Positions 54,876-64,000 of a stretch of DNA of 64,000 nt are shown one piece after another. Positions within the stretch are counted from its first letter, which is position 1; the number at the start of each line of letters is the position of its first letter. The notes under the pieces were generated by a model. That model was not told where the DNA came from. It was given only the letters and a program-made list of their open reading frames with translations, and made no database searches. Source of the DNA: CBDAQA01 sp965247815 (GTDB taxonomy: Bacteria; Planctomycetota; Phycisphaerae; Tepidisphaerales; Tepidisphaeraceae); NCBI GenBank assembly GCA_965247815.1, contig CBDFHW010000022.1:124001-188000 (forward strand), written 5' to 3'. Both the position numbers and the translations under genes were made by a program.

Positions 54876-57089
54876 ATGTTCTTGAATCCGCTGATGCTCG
54901 CCTGGGCGGTCGGCGCGGCGGTGCCGGTGCTCGTGCACCTGCTGAGTCAAAGTCGGTATCGCACCGTCGAGTGGGGCGCAATGATGTTCCTCGACGACAC
55001 GGCCGGTCCACACCACCGCCGATCCCGACTGAAACAATGGACCCTGCTCGCGGTCCGGTCGGCGATGGTCGGACTCCTCGCCGTCGCGGCGGCCCGACCG
55101 GTGTTTGCCGGGCGATTCGCGTCGCTCGTTCCCACTGCCGGGCTTAGCACCGGTGGTCGCGCCACGGTGATGCTGATCGTCGACGACTCGGCCAGCATGG
55201 GGTACACGCTGAACGGCAGATCGCGGCTCGACCAGGCGCGGGCGATCTCGTTGCAGATTCTGTCCGGACTTCACCGCGGGGATTCGGCGGCTTTGGTGCT
55301 TGCCGGTGGACCGCAGGACTCGTCTGCGGAAGTGCCGGTGTCCGACTTCCAAAACCTTGCCTCGAAAATCACCGACCTGTCGCCCGGTTACGGGGAAGCG
55401 GATTTCGCCGACGCGCTCGAACACGCGGCAACAATTTTAGAGCGAGCCGAAACTGCCGATCGCGAAATATACGTGGTCTGCGATCGGCAGGCGTCGAGTT
55501 GGCGTCGCGCGATTTCGCCCGCGTTCACCGACGCGTGGGCCACCCGTCGGTCTGCGGCGAACGCGCCGCGGGTCACGATCTTTCCAGTCGGTGGTTACGA
55601 GTCAGACAACCTGAGCGTCGAGACGGTTCGGGTCCTGAACCCGCCGGTGATACGGGACCAGCCGGCCGAGCTCGAGGTGCGGGTGCGAAACCTCGGGACG
55701 TCCGTGGCGGATGCGGTCCCGTTGTCGGTCTGGACCGGTCGACTTCCGTTAGGCGACACGACCGTCAGTGTCGACGCCGGCGCGGCGCGCCGGGTGCGGA
55801 TGACGGCCCGTTTTCCGGAGGCAGGGTCACGGGTGATCTCGGCGGCGATCAAAACCGGCGGGTACACCGCCGACGACCGGTTCGACCGGTCCGTACAGGT
55901 GGTTCCGCCGGTGCGCGTTCTGTTGATCGACGGCGACGACGCGGGAGACGCCGACGCGTCGAGCTCGTCCCGGGCGCTGCGACTGGCGCTCGCGCCTTTC
56001 GCGGCTTCCGGACAACAGGGTGCGGATCCCGCCACAGTCACGATCGCAACGCCCGACCGGTTGACCACCGAGACGCTGGCAGAAACTGACGTCGTCGTCC
56101 TTTGCGACATCTCGGCGTTCACGTCGGAACAGGTTCGAAATCTGGAGCAATTCGTCTACCGCGGGGGTGGGGTCTGGTTCGTACCCGGGCGGCGGGTGTC
56201 GGCGGATGAATTTAATCAGACACTCTACCGCGAAGGGGCGGGCATTTTCCCGGCTTCGATTCAACCGCCCACACCCCCGGACGCGCCGCTGGACGCCGGT
56301 ATGGGGAACGTCGACCGGCAGCACCCGGTGTTCGGATTTCTCGATTCGGGACCTGCACCGCAGTGGCGGGTGCGGCGCGTTTTTCCGGCCGTCCCGCGCG
56401 TGCCCGACGCCCGGGTGATCGCGATGGCGAGCACCGGGCAACCGCTGCTGATTGAAACCACCGCCGGCCGGGGGCGGGCGCTGATGTCGACCACTGCGTT
56501 CGATCCAGCCTGGACCGATGCGCCTGCGAGCAGTCTGTTTCTCCCGTTCGCCCAATCCGTAGTGCGGTATCTCAGCGCGGGCTTAGAGGAAGATCGAAAC
56601 CTTTCGATCAGCCAGCCGATTTCTGTGAATGTCCCGGGCAGCATTGACGACCGAACCCCCACGGTGCAGCTAATGCCGTCCGGCCGCCGCGAGCGTGCCA
56701 CGGTCCGGCGCTTCGCCGACCACTCTGAAATCCGATATTTCCGGACCGATTCGCCCGGCACGTACCGTCTTAGATATTTAGCCAACCATGTCGAACAGAC
56801 GATGAACTTCGTCGTCGGCCGGTCACGCACCGAATCAGACCTCACCCCCGTTTCCGACGATCAATGGCGCAGTTTCCGGCGTAAGACCGGCATCACCCGG
56901 ATCGAACCCGCTGCCACGCCGGTCGCCGACGCGGTGAATCACCAGCGGGGCGGGCGTGAGGTCTGGATCGATCTGGTCGGAGTGGTTCTGATGCTCGGGC
57001 TGGTCGAACTCGCGATGACCCGGTGCTGGTCGAGCACAGGAGACGTCTTCGTGCGGGGTGGTGCTAAAGCTGTCGTGTACAAACCTTAG
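54876..57089 (+). CDS. BatA-type membrane protein with a von Willebrand A domain
   Basis: The 737-residue protein starts with the BatA N-terminal two-helix region (MFLNPLMLAWAVGAAVPVLV, then TLLAVRSAMVGLLAVAAARP). A von Willebrand A domain follows: MLIVDDSASMGY around 100-110 has the D-x-S-x-S metal site, and VYVVCDRQ-type strands continue it. The middle holds a beta domain and a ThuA-like/glutamine-amidotransferase-type region (LAETDVVVLCDISAFTSEQV). The C-terminus has one more helix (VWIDLVGVVLMLGLVELAM). It belongs with the DUF58 gene just upstream. Confidence 0.85.
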   Translation: MFLNPLMLAWAVGAAVPVLVHLLSQSRYRTVEWGAMMFLDDTAGPHHRRSRLKQWTLLAVRSAMVGLLAVAAARPVFAGRFASLVPTAGLSTGGRATVMLIVDDSASMGYTLNGRSRLDQARAISLQILSGLHRGDSAALVLAGGPQDSSAEVPVSDFQNLASKITDLSPGYGEADFADALEHAATILERAETADREIYVVCDRQASSWRRAISPAFTDAWATRRSAANAPRVTIFPVGGYESDNLSVETVRVLNPPVIRDQPAELEVRVRNLGTSVADAVPLSVWTGRLPLGDTTVSVDAGAARRVRMTARFPEAGSRVISAAIKTGGYTADDRFDRSVQVVPPVRVLLIDGDDAGDADASSSSRALRLALAPFAASGQQGADPATVTIATPDRLTTETLAETDVVVLCDISAFTSEQVRNLEQFVYRGGGVWFVPGRRVSADEFNQTLYREGAGIFPASIQPPTPPDAPLDAGMGNVDRQHPVFGFLDSGPAPQWRVRRVFPAVPRVPDARVIAMASTGQPLLIETTAGRGRALMSTTAFDPAWTDAPASSLFLPFAQSVVRYLSAGLEEDRNLSISQPISVNVPGSIDDRTPTVQLMPSGRRERATVRRFADHSEIRYFRTDSPGTYRLRYLANHVEQTMNFVVGRSRTESDLTPVSDDQWRSFRRKTGITRIEPAATPVADAVNHQRGGREVWIDLVGVVLMLGLVELAMTRCWSSTGDVFVRGGAKAVVYKP

Positions 57090-57182
57090 TCGTCGGCTGC
57101 TGGCGATTTCAATCAGGCGAGGCTATCGTCCGATCCGGGCTGATCATCAAGAACAGTTGTTGTACCGCGAGGCATTTTCCCC

Positions 57183-59816
57183 ATGGCTGCTGTCGCCGGC
57201 TCAATCAAGCTCCGGGGAGGGCAGGTCTGGGTGCCTTGGTTCGTGCTGGTCGTCGGGCTGGTCACGACCAGCATGGCGGCCTGGTACATCAAGCACTCTA
57301 ACTCGACACGCGAACAAACCAGATTTCACGGCCTTGCCGATGCCGCGGTCGACCAGTTGTCGAGCGGCACCGAGGACTACATCGCTGCTTTGCGAGGCGC
57401 GAGCGGGCTTTTCGCCGCGGTCGCAGAACCTGGCCCGGATCAGTTCGACGCCTACGTGCGTGAGCTGAATCTGGCCCGTCGTTATCCGGCACTGCGGGGC
57501 GTCGGGTACGCCCCCCGCGTGCCGGCCGCCCGCGTTCAGGCGGTCTCGGAAGACGGGCGACGGAATATCAGTCCGGAATTTCACATCTGGCCCGAGGACG
57601 TTCAGACCGAGGCCTATCCGAACTATTTTCTGGAACCACGGGACGGCCGAGAACGGCCGGGGCTCGGATACAACATTTTAAACGACACGGCCCGGCGGGC
57701 TGCGCTGGAATTGGCTCGGGACACCGGCAGTGCCGCGGTCACCACCCGCCTGCATTTGCTGTCGCAGGCGGCCACGGATCCGGCCGGGGCATTTCTCATT
57801 TTTTATCCGATTTACAAGGTCGGCGTCGTCCCGACCAACGTTTCGGATCGACGTTCGCGGATCAGCGGGACCGTGTTCGTCGCGTTCGTCGCCGACGAAT
57901 TTTTCGGCCGGATTTTTGATAGCGAAGTCCGGGGCCGGGCACGGATTGTCGTCTACGACAAAGGGGTTTCCGGCAGAGAACTGCTTTTCGATCCGACTCA
58001 GGACAACAAAGAAACAGACGACTTCAAGCCCCATCTGGCCGCGACGCGCGACGTCCAGATCGGCGGGCGGGTCTGGACGCTGGAGATGACCGAACGGCGG
58101 GATTTCGATCTCGAATCCGGTGAGCCGCTCACCCCGTTCATTCTGCTCGGGGGCAGCGGCATCAGCTTGGTGTTGTTTGCAGTAACCCGCGGGCAGGCGC
58201 TGGCGAACGAGGCGGTCGAAAAAAGCGCGGCTGCCTTGAGCGTGTCGACCGAAGCGCTAAAAGCCAGCCAGGGACGTCTTCGCCGGCTGGTCGATTCGAA
58301 TCTGATCGGCGTGCTGTTTTGCGACACCGACGGGCAAATCATTGACGGCAACGACGAATTCTTCCGGACGATCGGCCGGCGGCGGGGTGATTACGCGGGC
58401 CCCGTCCGAATCAGCTTCTCTGACGTGATCAGTGAGGACCAGCTGGAAGCGCAGTGGACGGCCTTGCGCGGACTCGAAGCCTCGCGTGTCAGTCCGTCCC
58501 GTGAAACGTGTTTCAAAAAACCCGACGGGTCACCGGTGCCTGCACTGATCGGGCTCGCGATCGTCGACGGGTCGACGACCGATGCCGTCGCGTTCACGAT
58601 CGACCTGACCGAACGCAAACAGGTCGAACGGGAACTGGAAGCGGCGAAAGAGGCGGCCGAGGCGGCGAACCGGTCGAAGGACCAGTTTCTGGCCGTGCTC
58701 AGTCACGAGCTGCGGACGCCGCTGACACCGGTACTCGCGGCGACCACCGCGGCCAAGGACGACCGCGGGTTGTCCGACGACGTGCGCGCCGAGATGGAAA
58801 TGATCCACCGCAACGTCGACCTTGAAGCCAGGCTGATCGACGATTTGCTCGACCTCACACGGATCGGCCGCGGCAAGCTGCAACTACAGCTGGATACGGT
58901 CGACGTGAACCGAGTCATCCGGTCGGCGATCGAAGTGTCCACGGCGGACCTTTCGATGAAATCAATCCGGGTCGAATTGAAACTGTCGGCGGCGGTTCAC
59001 CACGTCCGCGGGGATGCCGCCCGGCTCCAGCAGGTGTTCTGGAACCTGATCAAAAATGCGGTGAAGTTTACGCCCGCTCGAGGCACGATCGTCGTCTCCA
59101 CCTCGAACATACGGGCGGAAGGGTCGCAAGACGGGCAGCAGACGCTGCGGGCTCAGGTGATTGACGACGGCCTGGGAATCGAAGCCGAACTGCTGCCGAA
59201 GATTTTCGAGGCATTCGAGCAGGGAACGATCGCCCGGGCCCAGGCGTCGGGCGGTCTGGGGCTCGGGCTGGCGATCAGCCGGGGGCTGGTCGAAGCCCAC
59301 GGCGGCAAGGTCGCGGTCGCCAGTGACGGGGTCGGCAAGGGCGCGACATTCACGATCGAATTGCCCGCGATCGCCGGCATTCCCGACTCGGAGCCGGGCG
59401 GAGAGGTCCCCGACGTCGGAACGAAAAAGATTCCACTGCGGATTCTGTTAATCGAGGACCACGACGACACCGCAAAGGTGTTGCAAAGGCTCTTGCGGGC
59501 GGCCGGTCATAAGGTGGATGTCGGGGGCTGCGTCGCCGACGCGCTCCGGCTTTCCGAGGCGTACGAGTTCGATCTGCTGATCAGCGACCTGGGATTGCCC
59601 GATGGCAGCGGGATCGACGTGATCCAGGGGTTCAGGGAACGCCAGCATTCGACAACCAGCCGGGCGATCGCTTTGACCGGGTACGGGGCGGAATCCGACG
59701 TGGCGCGGACGGTCGCGGCGGGTTTCGATGAACACCTGACCAAGCCGATCAGCTTTCAGAACCTGCAGCTCGCGATCGACCGTGTGATCCGGCTCGAGCC
59801 GCCCGTGATGCACTGA
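57183..59816 (+). CDS. CHASE-PAS hybrid sensor histidine kinase
   Basis: The 877-residue membrane kinase has TM1 at about 17-36 and a CHASE sensor domain (about 60-300: LRGVGYAPRVPA, GLGYNILNDTARRAAL), which usually senses small extracellular molecules. TM2 lies at about 313-330 and a PAS domain at about 365-470. The HisKA motif LAVLSHELRTPLTPVL carries phospho-acceptor His508. The ATPase boxes are FWNLIKNAVKFTP, VIDDGLGIE and GGLGLGLAIS. A C-terminal receiver follows (ILLIEDHDDTAKVL) with acceptor Asp802 in LLISDLGLPDGSGID and Lys in LTKP. No response-regulator gene follows, so it may pass phosphate to a separate HPt protein. Confidence 0.93.
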   Translation: MAAVAGSIKLRGGQVWVPWFVLVVGLVTTSMAAWYIKHSNSTREQTRFHGLADAAVDQLSSGTEDYIAALRGASGLFAAVAEPGPDQFDAYVRELNLARRYPALRGVGYAPRVPAARVQAVSEDGRRNISPEFHIWPEDVQTEAYPNYFLEPRDGRERPGLGYNILNDTARRAALELARDTGSAAVTTRLHLLSQAATDPAGAFLIFYPIYKVGVVPTNVSDRRSRISGTVFVAFVADEFFGRIFDSEVRGRARIVVYDKGVSGRELLFDPTQDNKETDDFKPHLAATRDVQIGGRVWTLEMTERRDFDLESGEPLTPFILLGGSGISLVLFAVTRGQALANEAVEKSAAALSVSTEALKASQGRLRRLVDSNLIGVLFCDTDGQIIDGNDEFFRTIGRRRGDYAGPVRISFSDVISEDQLEAQWTALRGLEASRVSPSRETCFKKPDGSPVPALIGLAIVDGSTTDAVAFTIDLTERKQVERELEAAKEAAEAANRSKDQFLAVLSHELRTPLTPVLAATTAAKDDRGLSDDVRAEMEMIHRNVDLEARLIDDLLDLTRIGRGKLQLQLDTVDVNRVIRSAIEVSTADLSMKSIRVELKLSAAVHHVRGDAARLQQVFWNLIKNAVKFTPARGTIVVSTSNIRAEGSQDGQQTLRAQVIDDGLGIEAELLPKIFEAFEQGTIARAQASGGLGLGLAISRGLVEAHGGKVAVASDGVGKGATFTIELPAIAGIPDSEPGGEVPDVGTKKIPLRILLIEDHDDTAKVLQRLLRAAGHKVDVGGCVADALRLSEAYEFDLLISDLGLPDGSGIDVIQGFRERQHSTTSRAIALTGYGAESDVARTVAAGFDEHLTKPISFQNLQLAIDRVIRLEPPVMH

Positions 59817-59902
59817 CGTTTGTACAATCCGACTTCCGGCCCGATGATCGCGACCGCGTTTACGCCCGAGACCGATACAACAATTTTCTAACTGGAACAT
59901 GG

Positions 59903-61084
59903 ATGGTAACAGACGGGGTTGACGATCGCGCGAGATACGGACTGAACCGGCACGTTGCATTCGACCCGGCGTCGGACCTCGAAGCGTTTCTAAAGCAGGT
60001 GCCGGCAAGGTGGGTCGTGTATCTGCTGGCCGACGAGCTCGATCGTCCGGTGCAGCTGCTGTGTGTGAAAAATCTACGGTACAGCCTGAAGGGGCGGCTC
60101 GGGGAGTCGGACCTGGCGGGCCCCTCGAAACGGGTCAACTACCGCGAACTGGTCCGGAACATATATTACTGCCGGGTCGACAGCGATTTCGAGGCCGACG
60201 CCGTCTATTACGAAGCAGCCCGGCAGATTTTTCCAAACTCCTACCGGGGCATGACCGGCTTCCGCCCGGCGTGGTTCGTCCATGTCGATGTCGACGCGAC
60301 GTTTCCCCGGTATGTAAAAACGGTCGACCTCACGACTGAGACCGGAATGCTGATCGGCCCCGTCGAGGACAAGCATGCCGCGGGTCGGTTGATTCAACTG
60401 GTCGAAGACTGCTTCGACCTGTGCCGGTATTACAGCATTCTTCTTCAATCCCCGAACGGGAATGCGTGCGCGTACAAAGAAATGGGGAAATGTCCGGCCC
60501 CGTGCGACGGCTCAATTTCGCTGCCGCAATACCGACGGTTGGTAGAGTGGAGCGCGACCGCGCTGGTCGACCCCGCGCCGTATGTCCGCGAGCAGCAGCA
60601 CCGCATGCGGCAGGCCGCGGCGGAACTTCGGTTCGAATCGGCGGCGAAGATCAAGCAGTACATCGACGAACTGTCCAAGCTCGGGAAGGGGCCCTTCCGG
60701 CACGTCGCGTCGCTGAAAGACTTTCAGTTCCTTTGTTTCCAACGGGGACCCGGCGCGGGGACGGCCAAGGTCTTTTTAATCCTGCCCGGACGGATCGAAA
60801 TGCTTCTGTGCCTGCTCGACGACCGCTTCCGACCCGCCGACGTGATGCGGGCGGCGCTCGAAGGCGCTTCCGCCGCGGAGCGTACGCTCGATCAGCACGA
60901 AACCGAGCGCGTGGGCGTTGTCGCACACCATCTATTTGCTGCCAAAAGTGCCGCCGGCATGTTCCTTCCACTGCGGTTGCTCGACGAGCGATCTGTGATG
61001 AAGGCGTACCGAGAGGTTCAGAAGCAACCCTCGGCCGAGGAAACCGACGACGAGGGGATTACGAAGGAACTGCAATCGCTCTAA
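59903..61084 (+). CDS. UvrC N-terminal-half-like protein
   Basis: A 393-residue protein related to the front half of UvrC. The GIY-YIG-like start (WVVYLLADELDRPVQLLCVK, then NLRYSLKGRLG) is degenerate. The Cys-rich connector GKCPAPCDGSISLPQYRRLV, and the UVR motif RMRQAAAELRFESAAKIKQY, match UvrC. The RNase H-like and helix-hairpin-helix parts are absent. Several catalytic residues of GIY-YIG are not visible, so nuclease activity is doubtful. Cho-type proteins are similar halves, but are active. It might be a Cho-like accessory excision protein or a DNA-binding relic. A separate uvrC presumably exists elsewhere. The start is the ATG at 59903. Confidence 0.7.
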   Translation: MVTDGVDDRARYGLNRHVAFDPASDLEAFLKQVPARWVVYLLADELDRPVQLLCVKNLRYSLKGRLGESDLAGPSKRVNYRELVRNIYYCRVDSDFEADAVYYEAARQIFPNSYRGMTGFRPAWFVHVDVDATFPRYVKTVDLTTETGMLIGPVEDKHAAGRLIQLVEDCFDLCRYYSILLQSPNGNACAYKEMGKCPAPCDGSISLPQYRRLVEWSATALVDPAPYVREQQHRMRQAAAELRFESAAKIKQYIDELSKLGKGPFRHVASLKDFQFLCFQRGPGAGTAKVFLILPGRIEMLLCLLDDRFRPADVMRAALEGASAAERTLDQHETERVGVVAHHLFAAKSAAGMFLPLRLLDERSVMKAYREVQKQPSAEETDDEGITKELQSL

Positions 61085-61316
61085 CTTGCGAGCATGGTTA
61101 TTTTAACCTCTCAATTTAATTGTCATGGTTATTGTAATACGCCCCTCTGCGTCACCTCTGTAAACTAAGTACATTTCTCGTATTTGTATAAACACTTATA
61201 TAAAAGTTATTTATAGCCGATATCACGCCTGCGGCCTATCGCCTGTTTTCCTGAATTGCCTCTGGCATTGCACGTGCGAGATGACCTTTTGAGCGGGGTC
61301 AACCGGAGCGAGGCGA
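61085..61316. other. AT-rich upstream region of the pepsin-like gene
   Basis: The 232 bases are much richer in A and T than any neighbour. CATGGTTATTTTAACCTC and CATGGTTATTGTAAT form a direct repeat about 33 bases apart. TATAT and ATAAAC stretches (61190-61210) could hold a promoter. No gene is seen. Confidence 0.5.
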
Positions 61317-62861
61317 ATGGCGTTATTTTTAAGCAGGCGGTCGAATCCCCAGACATCCAAATTGAAACTTGCCGCGGTCGGGGCACTTGCGGGGGCGGCG
61401 TTTTATTCGCCGGCGGTCTCGCAGGCCGCAAACGTTGTCGACGTGTATGGCGTCCGGGCGGCGGCCCAAGAACTGCCCAGCATCTATGGAATGTTCCGAC
61501 GCCCGGGCGACACCAGCGGGGGTCCGCTCGACGAGCAAAGCGATTCGTCCAATGCCTTTCAGGCATACCTCGACACCGGCACCAGCGGCATCATTCTCAG
61601 TCAGGAATACACTGAATCGCTCGGGATCAACCCCGAGCTCGATTCGAATGGTAAGGTCGTGACGTTCTCCGACGTGGCGGTGAACGGGAGTGTTACCTAC
61701 AACGTCTCTGAACCGCTTACCCTCCGGCTTGGTCGTTACGACGCGAACGTCAATGACCTCGACACCACCGGCTTGACCGATACGCAGATCGTCGCTCAAA
61801 CCAATTCGTTTTTTAATCAGGTCACACCCAACGTGCGTGTGCAGTTAAATCCCACTCCGGTCGGCGATCTTCTCGACACGCCGCTCAACCTGATCGGGAT
61901 GCCCGCGTTGAAGTCCAAGGTCATGGTCATCGACGCCCGGCTTTACAATCACCTGACCGGCATCTCCAACGACCTGAGCACGGTGACGTATTCACCGGAA
62001 GTGTCGGGGCTCGCGGATTTTCCCAAGAACTCGGCCGACGTCCCGCTGCCGCAGATTCAAACTTTCGTCTACGACAAAGGTGATACCACCTACCGGTCGG
62101 CGACGCCGCTGTTCAATCCCGGTGTTCCCCACGCCGACCACGTCGTTAAATTAAGCTACGGGGATTTCAGCAAATACACGGTGACCTCCCCGCTGGATGC
62201 GAGCCCGCCGGCCCTCGATCACAATCCGTTCGTCGGGCCCGTGCCGTTCAGCAACGTCGCTCCGGGAACACCCGGCACTCCGCCGGGGATCACGCTGAAG
62301 CGAACGCTCAGCGGCACCTCGACCCTTGCGACGACCACCGGCAGCTGGCTTTTGGACACCGGCGCGCAGATTTCGTTTATGTCGTCGGCCGAGGCGCTCT
62401 CGCTGGGCGTCGAGTTGTCATTCGACAACAACGGCGATCCCGTCCTGACCGACCTGAAGACCGGGCTCGCGCCCGACGGCGAGTTCACGGTCGCCTTGGG
62501 CGGGGCCGGCGCGGGAACCAGCACGCTGCTGGGGTTCACCGTCCCGGAACTGGACCTGCCGACCACCGACGGAATGATCGTCTTCCACAACGTCCCGATC
62601 GGGGTTCTCGACGTCACCGTCTCCGACGGGACTCACGACTATACTCTGGACGGTGATCTCGGCATGAACCTGCTGTTGCCCAGCTTCGACGTGACCACCG
62701 ACAATGCCACCAGCGGCCAGTTCGACTTCGTGACGTTCGACGAAGCGGCCGGTGAACTTCGGCTGACCGACGCCCAGTCGTCGGTGCCCGAACCGGTTTC
62801 GATCAGCAGTGTCGGCTTCGTCGCTATCTACGGGCTTTCACGCCGCCGCGTCCGCGAATGA
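61317..62861 (+). CDS. Pepsin-like (bilobal) aspartic protease with PEP-CTERM anchor
   Basis: The 514-residue exported protein carries two aspartic protease motifs in one chain: AYLDTGTSGIIL (Asp86) and WLLDTGAQISFM (Asp347). Each is preceded by hydrophobic residues and followed by a Ser/Thr-rich loop, the arrangement of a bilobal pepsin fold. Such two-lobe enzymes are typical of eukaryotes and rare in bacteria. A signal peptide lies at the N-terminus (VGALAGAAFYSPAVSQA), and the C-terminus ends VPEPVSISSVGFVAIYGLSR with RRR, a PEP-CTERM anchor. The stop overlaps the start of the next gene (ATGA), so the two are cotranslated. The start is the ATG at 61317. Confidence 0.78.
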   Translation: MALFLSRRSNPQTSKLKLAAVGALAGAAFYSPAVSQAANVVDVYGVRAAAQELPSIYGMFRRPGDTSGGPLDEQSDSSNAFQAYLDTGTSGIILSQEYTESLGINPELDSNGKVVTFSDVAVNGSVTYNVSEPLTLRLGRYDANVNDLDTTGLTDTQIVAQTNSFFNQVTPNVRVQLNPTPVGDLLDTPLNLIGMPALKSKVMVIDARLYNHLTGISNDLSTVTYSPEVSGLADFPKNSADVPLPQIQTFVYDKGDTTYRSATPLFNPGVPHADHVVKLSYGDFSKYTVTSPLDASPPALDHNPFVGPVPFSNVAPGTPGTPPGITLKRTLSGTSTLATTTGSWLLDTGAQISFMSSAEALSLGVELSFDNNGDPVLTDLKTGLAPDGEFTVALGGAGAGTSTLLGFTVPELDLPTTDGMIVFHNVPIGVLDVTVSDGTHDYTLDGDLGMNLLLPSFDVTTDNATSGQFDFVTFDEAAGELRLTDAQSSVPEPVSISSVGFVAIYGLSRRRVRE

Positions 62862-63901
62862 TGAAACGCTTTTTGCCGCTCATTCTGTTCGGACTGCTTT
62901 CGGCAAACTCCTCGGCCGCAGCGCCGGTCATTCCCGCTGGAATGAAGCAAGTTCCCGGCGGGGAATACACGATGGGAACCGACGACCCCAACTCCATGGA
63001 CAATGAGCGACCGGCCCACCGTGTAAAGCTCGACGCGTTTCTGATCGACGACCACGACGTCACCAATTCCGAGTTCGCGAAGTTCGTCGACGCGACGCAT
63101 TATCTGACCACCGCCGAACGGCCGGTCGACTGGGAACAGCTCAAAAAGCAACTTCCACCGGAAACGCCCAAACCCGCGGACGAAAATCTTCGCCCCGGGT
63201 CGCTGGTCTACACCCCGCCCGGTCATGCGGTGGATCTCAGTGACATGGGGAACTGGTGGACGTGGACGGCCGGCGCGAGCTGGAAACACCCGCACGGCCC
63301 GGCAAGCGAAGTCGCGACGAAGCCAGATTTGCCAGTGGTTCAAGTCAGCTGGGACGACGCCGTTGCTTTCGCGAAGTGGGCTAACAAGCGACTGCCGACC
63401 GAGGCCGAATGGGAGTTCGCCGCCCGTGGTGGGGCGAAGGCCAACACCCGCTTCGTCTGGGGTGATCAATTTCGACCCAACGGGAAATGGATGTGCAACA
63501 CGTTCACCGGCGAGTTCCCGTTCAAGAACACGGCCGAGGACGGGTTCGCCGGCGTCTCGCCCGTGAAATCGTTTCCGCCCAACGGCTACGGCCTTTACGA
63601 CATGGCCGGGAACGTCTGGCAATGGACCTCCGACCTCTATCGCGCCGACACCCACGCGCTGCTCGCAAAACAGCTCGCGGGCTCCGGCGCGAGCTGCTGC
63701 ATGAATCCGAAAGGACCGGCGCAAGCCTTCAATCCGACCCGTGAAGTCGCGACCGCCACCGAGCACGTGATCAAGGGCGGTTCGTTCCTTTGCAACCCGA
63801 GCTACTGTGAAAGCTACCGCCCCACGGCAAGGCGCGGCGCGCCGCCCGACACGGGCTCAGAGCACATGGGATTTCGCTGCGCCGCCGACTTGAAACAATA
63901 G
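62858..63901 (+). CDS. Formylglycine-generating enzyme-type (sulfatase-modifying factor) protein
   Basis: The 347-residue FGE-sulfatase fold protein has a signal peptide (MKRFLPLILFGLLSANSSAA) and opens with the family start KQVPGGEYTMGTDD. Conserved blocks are HRVKLDAFLIDDHDVTNSEF, VQVSWDDAVAFAKWANKRLP then TEAEWEFAARGG, and NGYGLYDMAGNVWQWTSD. The catalytic cysteines are present: Cys312 and Cys317 in GGSFLCNPSYCESYRPTARR, and it ends GFRCAAD. It is therefore likely to oxidise a cysteine to formylglycine in a partner such as a sulfatase, outside the cytoplasm. No sulfatase is in the window. Its ATG overlaps the preceding stop. Confidence 0.9.
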   Translation: MMKRFLPLILFGLLSANSSAAAPVIPAGMKQVPGGEYTMGTDDPNSMDNERPAHRVKLDAFLIDDHDVTNSEFAKFVDATHYLTTAERPVDWEQLKKQLPPETPKPADENLRPGSLVYTPPGHAVDLSDMGNWWTWTAGASWKHPHGPASEVATKPDLPVVQVSWDDAVAFAKWANKRLPTEAEWEFAARGGAKANTRFVWGDQFRPNGKWMCNTFTGEFPFKNTAEDGFAGVSPVKSFPPNGYGLYDMAGNVWQWTSDLYRADTHALLAKQLAGSGASCCMNPKGPAQAFNPTREVATATEHVIKGGSFLCNPSYCESYRPTARRGAPPDTGSEHMGFRCAADLKQ

Positions 63902-64000
63902 ACATCCGAATCGCTACCGCCTTTTGAAGCGATCAAAATCCTGGTCCGGCTGCAAAACTCCGCCGACTCAAGGCCCGGCAAGATGGCGAGTGTCGCTGGC

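Overview
The window comes from a high-GC bacterium that is almost certainly a planctomycete (Planctomycetota), perhaps Phycisphaerae-like. The class is an inference from gene content only. The clues are several exported proteins with PEP-CTERM anchors, dockerin-like calcium repeats, a planctomycetal LEPR-type N-terminus (LERRQLLS), the zinc ribbon CGTCGYDLRASPERCPEC, a type II pseudopilin, HpnC/HpnD squalene genes, and a 23S-5S rRNA unit with no 16S gene in front of it. Many genes lack a clear Shine-Dalgarno, and start codons were chosen case by case.

Layout. 1-10.5 kb: end of an unknown gene, RecQ helicase, a long RNase P RNA, a motility-type small protein, an alpha/beta hydrolase, a Nudix hydrolase, a UvrD-like helicase, a zinc-ribbon membrane protein, a CpxP-like protein, FabI and a DUF4826-like protein. 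10.7-13.6 kb: a lipid/glycolipid set (glycosyltransferase-DUF2062 fusion and two PlsC-type acyltransferases). 13.7-18.5 kb: a PEP-CTERM subtilase-like protein facing a cobalamin-riboswitch-controlled PEP-CTERM protein plus pseudopilin. 18.5-24.5 kb, minus strand: bioD, an HNH cassette, bioA, hisS and tig. 25-31.7 kb: two unknown exported or membrane proteins, galU, and an oxidase-maturation-like operon (ABC-2 permease, SCO, DUF420, small CPMC protein). 32-36.4 kb: hpnC-hpnD, a membrane protein, pheS and a nucleotidyltransferase-like protein.

36.4-41.3 kb is the most unusual stretch. It is a feo ferrous-iron operon with a candidate Fur box, a Cys-rich FeoA, FeoB and a small FeoB-associated Cys-rich membrane protein. 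Two accessory genes (Uma2 nuclease, retropepsin-like protease) lie between feoB and its partner, and each is followed by another partial copy of the feoB 3' end. 41.5-45.6 kb holds the 23S and 5S rRNA genes with their own promoter, boxA, processing stem and terminator.

45.7-64 kb: an M20 amidohydrolase, tilS, several unknown proteins, an SMP-30 lactonase, a low-GC surface-protein gene broken by one stop codon, a DUF58-BatA pair, a CHASE/PAS hybrid histidine kinase, a UvrC-like half protein, and a pepsin-like PEP-CTERM protein overlapping a formylglycine-generating-enzyme gene.

Short palindromic repeats of at least five families are scattered between genes. One lies inside rnpB and one inside feoB in frame. 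I saw no tRNA gene, CRISPR array, insertion sequence or integrase.
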